Assembly: GCA_002286715.1 (NCBI GenBank)
Contig: NSJX01000009.1
Location: 745,966-809,965, forward strand
DNA length: 64,000 bases
DNA from: Dentipellis sp. KUC8613
Taxonomy: Eukaryota > Basidiomycota > Agaricomycetes > Russulales > Hericiaceae
Direction of reading: 5' to 3'
Shown: positions 1 to 10,795 of the stretch, piece by piece
Layout: every line of letters begins with the position of its first letter
Position numbering within the stretch: the first letter of the stretch is position 1
Made by a program: the position numbers and the translations under genes
Notes under the pieces: generated by a model
Told to the model about the DNA's origin: nothing
Database searches by the model: none
Seen by the model: the letters and a program-made list of their open reading frames with translations, nothing else

Positions 1-355
1 CTGGGAAGACATCAACGGGGCCTAAACTTCAGTGCAGAGATTGTATATTTGCTATCTTGTCAAGCATCGTTCTCCAGGCGTGTTCGCGTGCGATGGTCAT
101 CACAGGCACATTTGATCAAATTGGCATCCCCAATCCCCTGAGGCTGGCCGCAGAAGACCGTAGCGCCTTGTTACGCCCTTGTCACTTCCGCGGACTGGTG
201 ACATTAGAGCAAACATGCAACGACGGAAAGGCCGGTCATGAGTAACCCCTTCGGGATTGAGGCTAGAAGCGCGGCCTTCGACTTGGAATACGGATGGGTT
301 TATGTCTTCAGCTATAAGCTCAAGACAGTACCTTTTGCTGGATCCTCACCCGCCC
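1..355. other. Intergenic, no gene seen
   Basis: No reading frame here resembles a known protein or joins in frame to the P450 that starts at 356. It is probably the promoter and 5' leader of that gene, perhaps with the end of an intergenic gap whose other side lies outside the window. Confidence 0.5.
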
Positions 356-2262
356 ATGATGGACGAAATTTTCCTATCCTCAAATGTCTTTCGAAGCCCT
401 ATTTTCTACGCCGCTACCTTAGCCTTTTCCGCTTTTTGTGCGGTGCGCTATGCTCGTGTTACTCGGCGCAACCTTCCTCCTGGGCCACAAGGTATATCAT
501 TCCTACGCATTCTTCTTCGACTTCATCAAGAGCCATGGGAGATATTCAAGCAGCTGGGTCAAGAGTATGGCACGCATTTTTGGGCATTCACGACGATCTA
601 AATTGACATTGTGGGCAGGCCCGCTTGTTTATATGAACGTCTTAGGCCAACCTCTTGTCGTCATCAACTCGCCGAAGGTCGCAGCGGATCTTCTAGACCG
701 TCGGGCTGGGAAATATTCCGATCGGCCGCGCAACATTGTTGCTGGAGATCTCATGACGGGTGGGCTATTCATGCCGTTCAATCGGTACAGCGGGCTGTAA
801 GCTCGTTCCTTGCCTTTCCTAGATGATCTCACGTAGCATGTTCCATATCTCTAGCTGGCGTCGCATGCGAAAGGCGGCACACGAAGGGCTCCATAAGGGT
901 GTTATCACCATATTTTTACCGACACAGTATGACGAGGCCCTTGTGCTTACCTGCGGAGTGCTCTCTCACCCGCAGAACTGGGACGCCCATCTACGCCGCG
1001 CTTCTGCTTCGGCCACTATGTCCTTGGTGTACGATACACCTCCGATTGAATCAGAGGACGACCCATCTGTCAAAAGTATCAATGACTGCGTCGCTCGCCT
1101 GACGTGTGCCGCCGCTCCCGGAGCCCACCTTGTAGAACTCTTCCCCTGGATGATGCATATACCTAGCCGGTAAACTTCCCTTGTTACCCTGCCCATGCTG
1201 CATGATGGCTGATAGCACACAATGTAGACTTGCATCTTGGAAGCGGGTGGCTTTGGAGTGGTTTGCTCACGACTCGGCTATATTCGAGAAGCTCTTCCGC
1301 GCCGTGCGCGATCACCACGTAAGCTCTTACCGCCGTGGATCAGTCGACTTTATCCCTCATGGGTACATCTTGACAGGCTGCCGGGGTCGATCGCCCGAGT
1401 CTCGCGGCTACGTTCATAGAGGACTCCCAGCGCCATGGTTTATCTGAGCTTGAGAACTCCTGGCTATCCGCTACCTTGTAGTATGTCCTTGCGGCTCTTA
1501 CCACCATCAACATCGTACTGACGGTTTATCCTCCAGTGCCGCCGGGGCCGAAACAACATCAGGCGTTATGGCTTGGTGGATGCTTGCTATGGTTGCCTAC
1601 CCAGAGACGCAGCGTCAGGCCCAGGCAGAGTTGGACTCCGTTATTGGCCGCTCTCGCCTTCCGAAGTTTTCGGACTTCAGGAACCTGCCATATATCCGCG
1701 CCATGGTCAAAGAGGTTCTCCGCTGGCAGCCGGTCGATAGGTTGGGCGTGCCGCACCGTTCGACTGAAAACGACTGGTACGATGGCTACTTCATCCCAGC
1801 CGGATCCATCGTCATTGCAAATGTCTGGCGAATCAACCGCGACGCCAAATTATATGGTCCAGATGCGGAAGAATTCAACCCTGCGCGCCATCTCGATGAC
1901 GACGGCCAGGTTGCGCCTGGTCCCGCCGATATGAAGGAGGAGGGCCATGTCTCATACGGCTTCGGTCGCCGGATTTGTATCGGCAGGCATTTTGCGAATA
2001 ACTCACTGTTCATAGACATCGCGATGATGCTCTGGGCCATGAACATCGAGCAAGGGGTCGATGAACAGGGCCAGTTGCTACCCTTCGATCTGAACGGGTG
2101 CATTGACCACGGTTTGGTTGTGTACGTATTCTTCCACACCATCTGACCAACGACCGTTGACATTCTCTTATCAGACGCCCGTTTCCGTTTCATTGTAAGA
2201 TAACGCCGCGCTTTCCCGAAGTTACGTCTATCTTGCAGCAGGAACAGGAACTGCTGTCCTAG
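356..2262 (+). CDS. Cytochrome P450 monooxygenase (524 aa, 7 exons)
   Basis: Haem-thiolate monooxygenase, expected at the ER membrane with a P450 reductase partner. Exons: 356-569, 619-796, 855-1169, 1228-1318, 1377-1480, 1537-2121, 2175-2262. An N-terminal hydrophobic anchor (about residues 10-28) is followed by a proline hinge (LPPGP). Later motifs are the I-helix AGAETTSG, the K-helix ExxR in EVLRWQP and the haem loop FGFGRRICIG with its cysteine ligand. The sequence style fits the large basidiomycete group usually annotated as O-methylsterigmatocystin oxidoreductase-like; I cannot name the CYP family. The first intron starts with GC instead of GT, where the paralog at 25983 has GTACGT. 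It lies about 1 kb upstream of a sesquiterpene synthase on the same strand, so a role in oxidising that product is likely but inferred. The ATG at 356 is followed directly by a second ATG at 359, which could be the true start. Confidence 0.9.
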
Positions 2263-3280
2263 TGTTGTACTGTCCTGTATTTGTCATTCTCTCTAGGTAT
2301 CCGGATTGTCAACTCATAGCTCAAGACGGCGTCCCTTGTATGCGATTCGTATCGTCAGATCGTATTGGTATTACCAATGTATCCGGAAATATATATGGTG
2401 ACTTCGTTCGGCAGAAAGAGCCCGGGATGCGTCGATTGTCAAGTTTCTGACCCTCCGGATCCGAGCCGAGTCGTCAATAACGGAAATTCAAAAAATCGAA
2501 CTCACAATTGCAGCCTTACGTGGCGGCGGGGAGCCTGTGGGCTGGATCTTACTAATTTTAAGCTCCGATTGTCACTCCGATGAGGTCTGTTCTCCGAAAG
2601 ACTCGGGACGACTGTTGTTTTAACTCCGAGATGACGAGCCCTGCTGACCTTTGCTGCGCTGTATGGTGATATGAAGATCTCTGAGGACAACATCGTCACG
2701 GCCTGAGTCGGAGAAGATGGGAAATATATCGTCTCCGTAGCCGTGAGCTCGTTGTATCTTTATCTCTGGACCTCTATTCATAATGAACCATCTCTCGACA
2801 AGAAGATGTTCTGTCCTTCGGTGTAATTTGTGGGTCCTTTTCGAGGCAGATTGTAGGTATGTCCTATTCGTCGCTAGAACAATCCAAGTTACGCCTGCTG
2901 ATAACAGCTGTCAGTCCAATTCCCCATGTATCCGCATAACCCACTTCCAGCTAGTACGCGGCGACGGAGAGAATGAGGGGATCCTCCGTTTGAGAGGAGA
3001 TCCTCCGTTTGATGAAGAAGACAGCGTGCTGGCTGCCGTATTAACGCGGTGGAAAATCGATCCGTCAGGGGCGAAGATTTCCGTGAAGAACGATGACGGT
3101 ATCAAACGCAGGTAACTGGCTGAGACACACCGCTCGCGATGCTTATTGTCAGTCTTTGACCAATGTCCCACTCAGCGTCAAGTCAGAGCTTCTCGACAGA
3201 CTCAGCGTGATTTAAGGGGCCTCGATTTCGTTCTCTGCGCACACTCGCCTCAGAGCACCTACCTACTCAAATTTTACCGT
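2263..3280. other. Intergenic, upstream of the sesquiterpene synthase
   Basis: About 1 kb without a convincing gene. It holds a short inverted repeat (ATTGGTA/TACCAAT near 2364-2380) and a direct repeat of GATCCTCCGTTTGA near 2981-3012. An open stretch at 2783-3115 has no recognisable motif and no link to the next gene. It should contain the 3' end of the P450 transcript and the promoter of the synthase. Confidence 0.45.
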
Positions 3281-4548
3281 ATGTCCCAGAAATTCTACAT
3301 CCCTGACACGCTCGCAAACTGGAAATGGCCTCGTCACCTCAACCCGCACTATCTCGAAGTCAAGAGGGAGTCTGCGGCGTGGGCAGCTAGTTTCCGAGCG
3401 TTCAACCCAAAGGCCCAGCACGCTTTCGATCGCTGTGATTTTAGTACGTCCGCGTGGCATCGTCTGGCTTCCTCCCCAAAATTGAAAGAAAATAACACAG
3501 ATCTCCTCGCATCACTGGCATATCCATTGGCGGATAAAGGTCAGACCGTCAAATTCTGAGGCGCGACCTCGTTCTCTTTACTGATAATCTGCTACAGCAC
3601 GTCTGCGGTCGGGCTGCGACTTGATGAATCTATTTTTCGTCATCGACGAGTACTCGGACGTCGCCGATATTTCAGAGGTGAAGGGCCAGGTGAAGATCAT
3701 CATGGACGCCCTGAGAAACCCTCACAGGCCTCGTCCGAAAGACGAGTGGGTGGGTGGAGAAATCGCCCGACAGTGAGTCCTCCCTGACGCTCGTAAGAAT
3801 GATCACACCAAGAGCTAACGGGCAACCAGGTTCTGGGAGCTTGCGATGAAGACGGCCAGCGCGCAGGCTCAGAAGCGGTTCATCCAGACGTTCGAAGAAT
3901 ATCTGCAGTCGGTCATCCTCCAAGCCTCCGATCGTGAGTGCTCGCAGATCCGGGATATCGACAGCTACCTGAAAGTCCGCCGCGACACGATCGGTGCAAA
4001 ACCCTCGTACGCGCTGCTCGAATTCGACATGAACCTGCCCGACGAGGTCATTTCCCACCCGATAATTCAGGAGTTGACCAACCTATCCATCGATATGTTG
4101 TGTCTCGGCAACGTGAGTTATATCCGCTTCTACCCACCAGGTGCTCTCTTACAATGAGGAACTCCAATAGGACATCGTTTCCTACAACCTCGAGCAAGCC
4201 CGCGGTGACGATGGTCACAATATCGTGACGATCATCATGCACCAGTTCAAGACGGACGCCGCAGGCGCTATGAAGTGGGTGGCAGAGTACCACGCCAGCC
4301 TGGAAAGGAAGTTCAACGACGCATACCTAAAAGTGCCGAAGTGGGGTGGTCCTCTCGACCTGCAAGTGGCGCGTTACGTCGACGGCTTAGGAAACTGGGT
4401 CCGCGCTAACGACCAGTGGAGCTTCGAGAGCGAGCGGTACTTCGGCAACCAGGGTCTGCGCATCATGAAAACGCGCACCGTTACTTTGCTCCCGAAGGAG
4501 AGAACAGAAGCGGTTGGTCCTCAGGTTGTTGACGGGTCATTACTGTAA
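3281..4548 (+). CDS. Sesquiterpene synthase, class I (345 aa, 5 exons)
   Basis: Soluble Mg2+-dependent cyclase of farnesyl diphosphate. Exons: 3281-3443, 3501-3539, 3598-3772, 3830-4112, 4171-4548. The aspartate-rich motif is DEYSD at residues 84-88, inside [11 protein letters not shown]. The NSE motif is NDIVSYNLE at 220-228, with N220, S224 and E228 as metal ligands. The C-terminal Arg-Tyr pair is at 309-310 (ESERYF). The length is normal for agaricomycete enzymes. From memory, the N-terminal half ([22 protein letters not shown]) and the DEYSD form resemble the clade that includes delta-6-protoilludene synthases (Omphalotus, Stereum, Armillaria). The product is therefore predicted, not shown, to be a 1,11-cyclised sesquiterpene. 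It sits downstream of a P450 in the same orientation, with related P450s about 17 kb further on. Confidence 0.93.
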
Positions 4549-5001
4549 CCCGAGGCGGAGGATCAGAAAGGAAGGAAGGACCCGCTAGCGCGCTCGGGGA
4601 TCTTCAAGAACCGGTCTCTGTAACTTCTCTGTATTACAATACGTCAGTGTACGTTACTAAATCCATGCTGCGGGCTCATATTTTATCTTGTGTACTTCAT
4701 GACTCGGTTCACGTCGTTATGCAAGATGGTCTTAACCGAAGTCTCTCATTTAGCCGCAATATTACGCATGCGCCCATAATTCATGAACTAATGTTGGTGA
4801 CCTATCTCGGCGTTGAGGCGGCTCGCCGATCTCACAAAAGTAGAAGTCGTACACTCTACTCGCACACAAGCCGCAGTACCCGAGAACCTTGACGGATGTG
4901 AGTAACCAAGAATCATTACACAAGCCCACTGGCAAATGGGCACACAGCGTCGGCCTCGACAACGCCGCAAAGAATACATTTTAAGAATAGCACTGCACAC
5001 G
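4549..5001. other. Convergent 3' region
   Basis: The gap between the 3' ends of the sesquiterpene synthase (plus strand) and trpC (minus strand). No gene seen; presumably 3' untranslated sequence of both. Confidence 0.5.
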
Positions 5002-7383
5002 TTACTCGACCAAACCCTTCGCAGCCTTCACGAACTGCCTGACTTTCTCCACATCCTTCCCACCCTCCGCCGCTTCGACACCGCCGCTGACATCCACTGC
5101 CCACGGCCTCACCCTCTCGACCGCCTCCGCAACATTCTCCGGCGTCAGCCCACCCGCGAGAATAATCGGCATTGGCGAACCGCCCGCATCCACCCCAACG
5201 CCAAACTCACCCGCCTGCACCACCTCCCGCGCAAGGTCCCAATCAACCGCCTTCCCCGAGCCACCACTCAGCTTGCCGGGCGCGACCGCCGCATCAAGCA
5301 GCACAAACTGGTTCAGCCCTGGCCGCGTGAGGCCCTCGACGCGCTTCGTCTCCGGGTCGACGTGGAACACGCGGATGACAGGCACCGGGATGAGCCGCGC
5401 CCACTCCGCAGGCTCGCGCCCGTGGAGCTGCACGAGGTCGAGCTGCGCCGCCTCGACGCACTCGAGCACGAACGCGAGCGGCTGGTCCTGGAACACGCCC
5501 ACGAGCAGCGGGCGCGCGGGCGTGCCGGCCAGCCGCCGCGCGTGGCTCGCGAACCACGGCGCCGCGCCGCTCGTGTCGACGGGCTCCGCGTGCGGCCGCG
5601 GTTGCGACGCGCGCCGCACGCGCACGCGCACGGCGATCGCCTGCGCCTGCGCGAGCGAGACGTGCCGCCGGCTCGAGGGCACGAACATCAGCCCGAGCAG
5701 GTCCGCGCCCGCGTCCGCCGCGGCGAGCGCCTCCTCGTCCGTGCGGATCCCGCAGATCTTGACGAGAGGGGGAGCGGCGCTGTCGAGCAGCGGCGCGGGC
5801 GTCGGCCAGCCGAGCAGCGTGTGGATGAACGCGCGCGTGTCGCGCGCGCGCATGAGCGCCTCGCCGACGAGCATCGCGTGCACGCCCTGCGCGGCGTACT
5901 GCGCGACGTCCGCGTGCGCCTGGATCCCGCTGAGCGCGCAGAGCGTGACGTCACGCCCCGCGACCATGTCCGCCAGCCGCGAGGTCGTGCCCATGTCCAC
6001 CTGGAAGTCGTGCAGGTTGCGGTTGTTCACGCCGATGACCTTCGCGCCGAGCGCGAGCGCGGCCTCCATCTCGCGCGCGTTGTTCACCTCGACGAGCGGC
6101 TCCATGCCGAGCGAGAGCGAGTATGCGTAGAGGGCTTGCAGCCGCGCGAGGGGGAGCATCGCGACGATGAGCAGGACCGTGTCCGCGCCGTGCAGGCGCG
6201 CCTCGGCGATCTGGTACTCGTCGAGCACGAAGTCTTTGCGCAGGATCGCGGGCCGCTGCGGGAGGCTGTCGATCGCCTGACGCGCGAGGCGCATGTCGAG
6301 GAGCGAGCCCTTGAACCAGGTCGGCTCAGTGAGGACCGAGATGACGGACGCGCCGGCGAGGGCGTATGAGAGGGCTTGCTGGGCGGCGTTCGCGTCGAGC
6401 GCGATGGGGCCTTTGGACGGGCTGGCGCGTTTGATCTCGGCCATGAGGGCCGGGGTGCGCAGTTTGAGGCGGTCGACGACGGAGACAAGGGGCGGCGCGA
6501 GGTTGAGGTTGAGGAGAGCGGAGAGGTCGGTAGGCGTCGTTCCTGGCGTCGCTTTGGCAGCCTCGACGTCTTTCAGGCGCTGTGCGTATATTTTGTCGAG
6601 TACACTTGGGATGCTGGAGGTGCTCGCTGCGGGTTTGCCGTTCGGGACCTCGATCCCAAATGGCGGGAGCGCAGCGTCGAGGACGCGGGACTGCGGGTTC
6701 TCCTCCCAGCTGCCGCCCTTGAGCGAGAGGAAGTTGCGGAACATGTCATCGCCCGTCTCGGAGAATACGCTCTCGGGGTGATACTGCACGGCCTCGATGG
6801 TGTATTTTCGGTGGCGAACGCCCATGATGACCCCGCTCTCCTCGGTTGTGGCCGTGATGGCAAGGTCGTCTGGGAGTGTCTTGATGTTTGCGCTGAGGGA
6901 GTGGTACCGCGTGGACTTGAAGCCTTGAGGAACGTCCTTGAAGCAGCCGCGACCATCGTGTCGTATCCGACTGGTCTTCCCGTGCATGATCTCTCCAGCA
7001 TAGCTGCGCCGCAGAATAAATCGGTAAGCCGCATTTCCGCAGGTATACGCCGAGAATGATACGCACCTAATCTCCCCTCCGAAAACGTCTACTAAGCACT
7101 CCAAGCCCATGCACACGCCCAGCACGGGCACTTTCCCAGCAAAGTACTTGATCGCGTCGCGCGACACACCCGAGTCTGTGATGGGGTGCCCAGGTCCAGG
7201 CGAGATGATGAGCGACTTGATTTGAAGCTGAGGAAGCGCCTCGACGGGGATGGCATCGTTTCGGACGACAGTCACGTCTGCGCCGAGGAGGGTCAGTTGC
7301 TGGTAGAGGTTCCAGGTGAACGAGTCGAAGTTGTCGATCATGAGCACGTCCAGAGGACGCGCCAGATGAGCAGGGAGGGTCAT
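5002..7383 (-). CDS. trpC: Trifunctional tryptophan biosynthesis protein (772 aa after splicing)
   Basis: Fusion of three tryptophan pathway activities in the usual fungal order. The N-terminal class I glutamine amidotransferase (about 1-200) supplies ammonia to anthranilate synthase component I; its nucleophile is C91 in GVCMGLE, with the QYHPES box later. The central indole-3-glycerol-phosphate synthase carries EIKRASPSKG, LRKDFV and GVNNRNL. The C-terminal phosphoribosylanthranilate isomerase carries VKICGIR, QLHG and DVSGGVE. The frame is open from 7383 to 5002, but 7004-7066 is a 63-nt intron with no stop and length 3n. It starts GTGCGT, ends GCAG, and interrupts the conserved GGEI/YAGEIMHGKTS junction, so removing it restores the family sequence. 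This is a cytosolic housekeeping gene that separates the P450 duplicates. Confidence 0.96.
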   Translation of the reverse strand: MTLPAHLARPLDVLMIDNFDSFTWNLYQQLTLLGADVTVVRNDAIPVEALPQLQIKSLIISPGPGHPITDSGVSRDAIKYFAGKVPVLGVCMGLECLVDVFGGEIRCVSFSAYTCGNAAYRFILRRSYAGEIMHGKTSRIRHDGRGCFKDVPQGFKSTRYHSLSANIKTLPDDLAITATTEESGVIMGVRHRKYTIEAVQYHPESVFSETGDDMFRNFLSLKGGSWEENPQSRVLDAALPPFGIEVPNGKPAASTSSIPSVLDKIYAQRLKDVEAAKATPGTTPTDLSALLNLNLAPPLVSVVDRLKLRTPALMAEIKRASPSKGPIALDANAAQQALSYALAGASVISVLTEPTWFKGSLLDMRLARQAIDSLPQRPAILRKDFVLDEYQIAEARLHGADTVLLIVAMLPLARLQALYAYSLSLGMEPLVEVNNAREMEAALALGAKVIGVNNRNLHDFQVDMGTTSRLADMVAGRDVTLCALSGIQAHADVAQYAAQGVHAMLVGEALMRARDTRAFIHTLLGWPTPAPLLDSAAPPLVKICGIRTDEEALAAADAGADLLGLMFVPSSRRHVSLAQAQAIAVRVRVRRASQPRPHAEPVDTSGAAPWFASHARRLAGTPARPLLVGVFQDQPLAFVLECVEAAQLDLVQLHGREPAEWARLIPVPVIRVFHVDPETKRVEGLTRPGLNQFVLLDAAVAPGKLSGGSGKAVDWDLAREVVQAGEFGVGVDAGGSPMPIILAGGLTPENVAEAVERVRPWAVDVSGGVEAAEGGKDVEKVRQFVKAAKGLVE

Positions 7384-7969
7384 GGTGGTATGAGGGTTTC
7401 GCGAATTGCCAAGAGATGGGAGTAAGGGGGGTGTTTATGTAGGGGGTGTAATGAGGTGCGCTGAGAACGCGAGATCGCAGCTGCCAGAATCGGCGCTATA
7501 TCTATAAAGCTGGCGATGCATCAAGGAGAGCGCGATCTGTATTGAGCGCGCGTGAAACAGATTGAAAGTCGACTCACCAGGGTTCAAGAGCTCTATACCG
7601 ACGACCGCCCACACTAAACAAAGTTGGCCTCTACCTGGAGGAGGATGACTAGAAGAGGTGAGAGCACTGCGCCTGAGTCAAAGCAGCTGCTGAGTCAGCA
7701 CACTCAAGAGACTTCGGAATTCAGAAAAACATATCTCTACATCTCGACAAGTCGAAGTACAACAGCTATTTATACTTCACCCAAATCATCGACGTTTCTT
7801 CCTTCTTCCATGATCGCATTCGTGCTGTACACTGCCACATTTCACGTCTGACTTCCATCATAATGCCACTGGCCACGAATTCGAAGGCTCTCTGAATCGG
7901 TGACTTGCTGCTTCCTAGTGACAGGAGGATTCTGCTGGGTTTTTTCTTACGAACCCCGAAATTTTATCG
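7384..7969. other. Intergenic, trpC promoter side
   Basis: No convincing gene. It contains AT-rich TATA-like sequence near 7497-7507, readable on either strand, about 115 bp upstream of the trpC start. The rest is the 3' flank of the small gene at 7970-8479. Confidence 0.4.
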
Positions 7970-8479
7970 TTATAGACCAGCCTTTGTGTCCTTCGAATCA
8001 CCCTCCGTCTCTGTAACGCTGGAAGACCCTTTTTCTCGATCTTCATCCGATCCCCTCCCTTGATGCCCCTCGTTATATCGTTTGACCACCCTCAACAATT
8101 CTCTCAGCTTCTGCTTCTTGACACCGCCGAGTTTCACGTGTTGATAATGCTGTTTGTGCCAACGGAGTTGAAGTTCGAGCTCTGCGACGGTCCACGCCCG
8201 CTCCTGAATGACGTCTATATCCAGGCAAGGCCGGACGAATTCTGCCACGGTATCGACAGCAGCTGCTTCTGCGCGTCGAACAGCTCGTATCTAGATGCAA
8301 GTTCAATTCGATATTCTACTTGAGGAACTGGCATGTACCGCTTCTGCTTCTGCCTCTGCCTCTGCCGCCTGTCTCTGCTTCTCCTCACGACCTTGCCTTG
8401 TGATTGTAAGCTTTTTTATGGTCGCTTTTTGCGCGGCTGAACGTCTTGACTTCTTATTCCAGTTGGCAATGCGGCCCAT
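7970..8479 (-). CDS. Small basic hypothetical protein (153 aa, 2 exons)
   Basis: Not recognised. The minus-strand ATG at 8479 opens exon 1 (8479-8339). A 48-nt intron (8338-8291, GTACAT...TCTAG) joins it in frame to exon 2 (8290-7970). The N-terminus is very basic (MGRIANWNKKSRRSA) and is followed by a Gln/Glu/Ala-rich helix. A conserved-looking block around DIDVIQERAWTVAEL and QLRWHKQHYQH comes next, and the tail is acidic and Ser/Thr-rich. The unspliced frame would stop soon after the donor, and splicing gives one continuous frame, which supports the model. Three ACGCGT boxes lie 56-128 bp upstream, so cell-cycle regulated expression is possible. No enzymatic motif is visible. Confidence 0.65.
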
Positions 8480-8534
8480 GTTGATCGTGAAGAGAGCAAA
8501 CGGTTGTGAACGTTATTGAGCTTTAGTGGTAAAG

Positions 8535-8607
8535 ACGCGTCCGCCGCCGAGTAACCATGACCGCGCGCCACAGACGCGTCTTGTACAGACTCGTCGTCGC
8601 GACGCGT
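8535..8607 (-). promoter_or_regulatory. Three ACGCGT (MCB-like) boxes
   Basis: Exact ACGCGT hexamers occur at 8535-8540, 8574-8579 and 8602-8607, just upstream of the minus-strand start at 8479. In yeasts this hexamer is the MluI cell-cycle box bound by MBF at G1/S. Three copies within 73 bp is suggestive; function here is inferred. Confidence 0.45.
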
Positions 8608-8725
8608 TCAACAGTGGTACTTCATGCGTTCATGTATTTCCATCCCATGAATTCGCTTGCACTGGGCGACTGTAACGACAGCGACGCGATGCAGTTTGAA
8701 CGTACCTGCCAAAATGTCGCAAAAA

Positions 8726-8825
8726 GGGCCTGACCGGGAATTGAACCCGGGACCTCCTCCAATCAGCAGAACACTGTTCCGGGGTGCAACCCGAAGAAGG
8801 AATCATACTACTAGACCATCAGGCC
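8726..8825 (-). tRNA. tRNA-Pro(CGG) with intron
   Basis: The minus strand folds as a tRNA. The acceptor pair is GGCCTGA/TCAGGCC with discriminator C, and the T-arm is CCGGGTTCAATTCCCGG. The anticodon stem CCTTC/GGAGG carries loop TTCGGGT, giving anticodon CGG. About 28 nt after the base 3' of the anticodon form an intron containing CCCCG, which can pair with the anticodon. The body is nearly identical to the Pro(AGG) genes at 28 kb. No CCA is encoded. Confidence 0.9.
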
Positions 8826-9001
8826 GATGGAAAGCTTCCTCTTTATGTAACTATGACTTCGTGGCTGGTAGAAGGAGAGAGGGGGATAATTTTGTGGTGC
8901 AACTTGGGCGCCTGCGCTATTGGAGCTTGGGATGATACCCTACCTATTCCCCCTGCACACCTTGTAAATCTCCCACCTCTTCACTTCATTCACCACCAAA
9001 C

Positions 9002-10503
9002 ATGCCGCACTTTCCTCTTATAAGCCGTCTCTCCTCGCACGAGTACGTCGCCATCTTCCTTGGGTTCATCCTCATCGGCTTCGAGAACGTCCTGCGGGTC
9101 ATTATTGGCTTCCTTCCCAAGCCAGTCATCAACTGGTTCTACGAACGCTCCCGCTCTTTATTCATATATTTTATCGGTCACTCGCGCGACCGCTCGGAGA
9201 AGAAGCGCATCGCAGATCACATTCGCAAAGCCTACGACTTCGAGGAGCTCTGCAATGTCTTTGGTTACAAGCACGAAGAACATGTCGTTCTCACAAAGGA
9301 CGGCTATCTCCTCGGCCTTCATCGCCTGCCTTCGCGTCGCAATGAGCCCATGCAACGCCCTGGATCCTCGACTGGCAAACCTGTGGTCTACCTGCACCAT
9401 GGTCTCCTCATGAACAGCGAAGTTTGGGTCTGCTTGACGGATCCCGCTCGCTGTCTCCCATTCGTCCTCGCCGAGCGTGGGTTCGATGTATGGCTTGGCA
9501 ACAACCGCGGGAACAAGTACTCCAAGAAGTCGATACACCATAGTCCGAATGAACGCAAGTTCTGGGACTTCAGTATCGACGACTTCGCCTGGCACGACAT
9601 CCCTGACTCCATCGAGTATATCCTCAAGACAACTGGCGTGGAGAGCGTCGGATACGTTGGCTTCAGCCAAGGTTCCGCACAGGCCTTCGCTGCACTTAGC
9701 ATTCACCCACAGCTGAACCAGAAAGTCAACGTCTTCATCGCTCTCGCGCCTGCTATGAAGCCTGCTGGCCTCGCAGCCCCCATCGTGGACGGGCTCATGA
9801 AGGCCTCGTAAGCAGGAGTCCGCTCTATGATACCTTGTACTAATATTCTTTCAGCCCCACTCTCCTCTTCCTCATCTTCGGCCGCAAGATCATCCTTTCT
9901 TCTGCCGTCATGTGGCAGAATATCCTCTACCCACCCCTCTTCAACCGCGTCATCGACATCGCGCTCGACTTCCTCTTCTCCTGGAAGTCCCACAACATCT
10001 CCCCCCTCCAGAAGCTCGCCGCCTACGCGCACCTCTACTCCTTCGCGAGTACCAAGTCCGTCGTGCACTGGTTCCAGATCATGCGCAACTCGCGCTTCGT
10101 CATGTACGACGACGAGGTGTACACGCCCTCGATGCGCGTCAAGGCGCGCTCGGGCTACCGTCCCGTGAAGTTCCCCACGCACAACATTGCGACGCGCATC
10201 GTGCTCTTCTACGGCGACCGCGACAGCCTCGTCGACATCGACACGATGCTCCACGAGCTCCCGCGGCACACCGAGACGCGCCGCCTGCGCGGCTACGAGC
10301 ACCTCGACATCCTCTGGGGCGAGAACGTGCACGTCGACGTCATCCCCGACGTCGTCGCCGCGCTCAAGCGCCAGACGGACCACCCCGAGAAGCTCAATGG
10401 CGACCTCAACGGCCTGCTACTCACCGCGAGCCCGAACCTGGATGCGGGCGGCTGGACGCCGGAGCTCGGCACGTCGGGGTATGCGACATCGACGGATAGT
10501 TAG
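9002..10503 (+). CDS. Membrane-anchored sterol-ester/acylglycerol lipase (484 aa, 2 exons)
   Basis: Alpha/beta hydrolase of the acid-lipase/steryl ester hydrolase family (yeast Tgl1/Yeh1/Yeh2 type), expected on ER or lipid droplets. Exons: 9002-9807 and 9855-10503. A hydrophobic N-terminal hairpin (about residues 15-40) precedes the partial AB-hydrolase lipase region (GYKHEEHVVLTKDGYLL). Next come the oxyanion-region LHHGLLMNSEVW and the nucleophile elbow GFSQG with S222. The acid is probably the second Asp of YGDRDSLVD and the base the His of YEHLDILWG. The C-terminal ~50 residues are low in structure. The annotation is secure at family level; substrate preference is not visible. Confidence 0.92.
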
Positions 10504-10724
10504 GGTGATACCCCGGACCCTGGACAGGACCAGTCATTCGCGTATATTCTCTTGGACTTTGTCTAATTCTGTAATACTTACAGCTAATGCCACCTTGAGG
10601 CCTTTGTGCTAGCAAGAGTGTGGAACTTTGATTCATGTCGATGTGGCCCGAGTGCTGTCGTCTGTGGCATGCTACTTTGTGTGGCAGGGCCACTCGTAGA
10701 CAGGTGGCTGGGTTGAAGTATAGG

Positions 10725-10732
10725 TATAAATA
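10725..10732 (+). promoter_or_regulatory. TATA box (TATAAATA) of the kinase gene
   Basis: TATAAATA lies 64 bp before the ATG at 10796. It places transcription start near 10755, so the in-frame ATG at 10736 is probably upstream of the mRNA and the ATG at 10796 is the start used. Confidence 0.6.
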
Positions 10733-10795
10733 GGAATGCGTCCTCGCACAGTCCCTTCTTCCACTTCTCTCCTGCTCTACACCCCGACATTCTCT

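Noticed and set aside
2783..3115. Possible small gene upstream of the sesquiterpene synthase
   Set aside because: No motif, contains a short internal repeat, and does not join in frame to the synthase, whose own start is well supported.
4936..6369. Long plus-strand open frame of 477 codons opposite trpC
   Set aside because: Arg/His/Glu-rich composition with no motif; it is the antisense shadow of G/C-rich trpC codons.
10736..10795. Upstream in-frame ATG for the FunK1 kinase
   Set aside because: It lies only 4 bp after the TATA box, so it is probably not in the mRNA.
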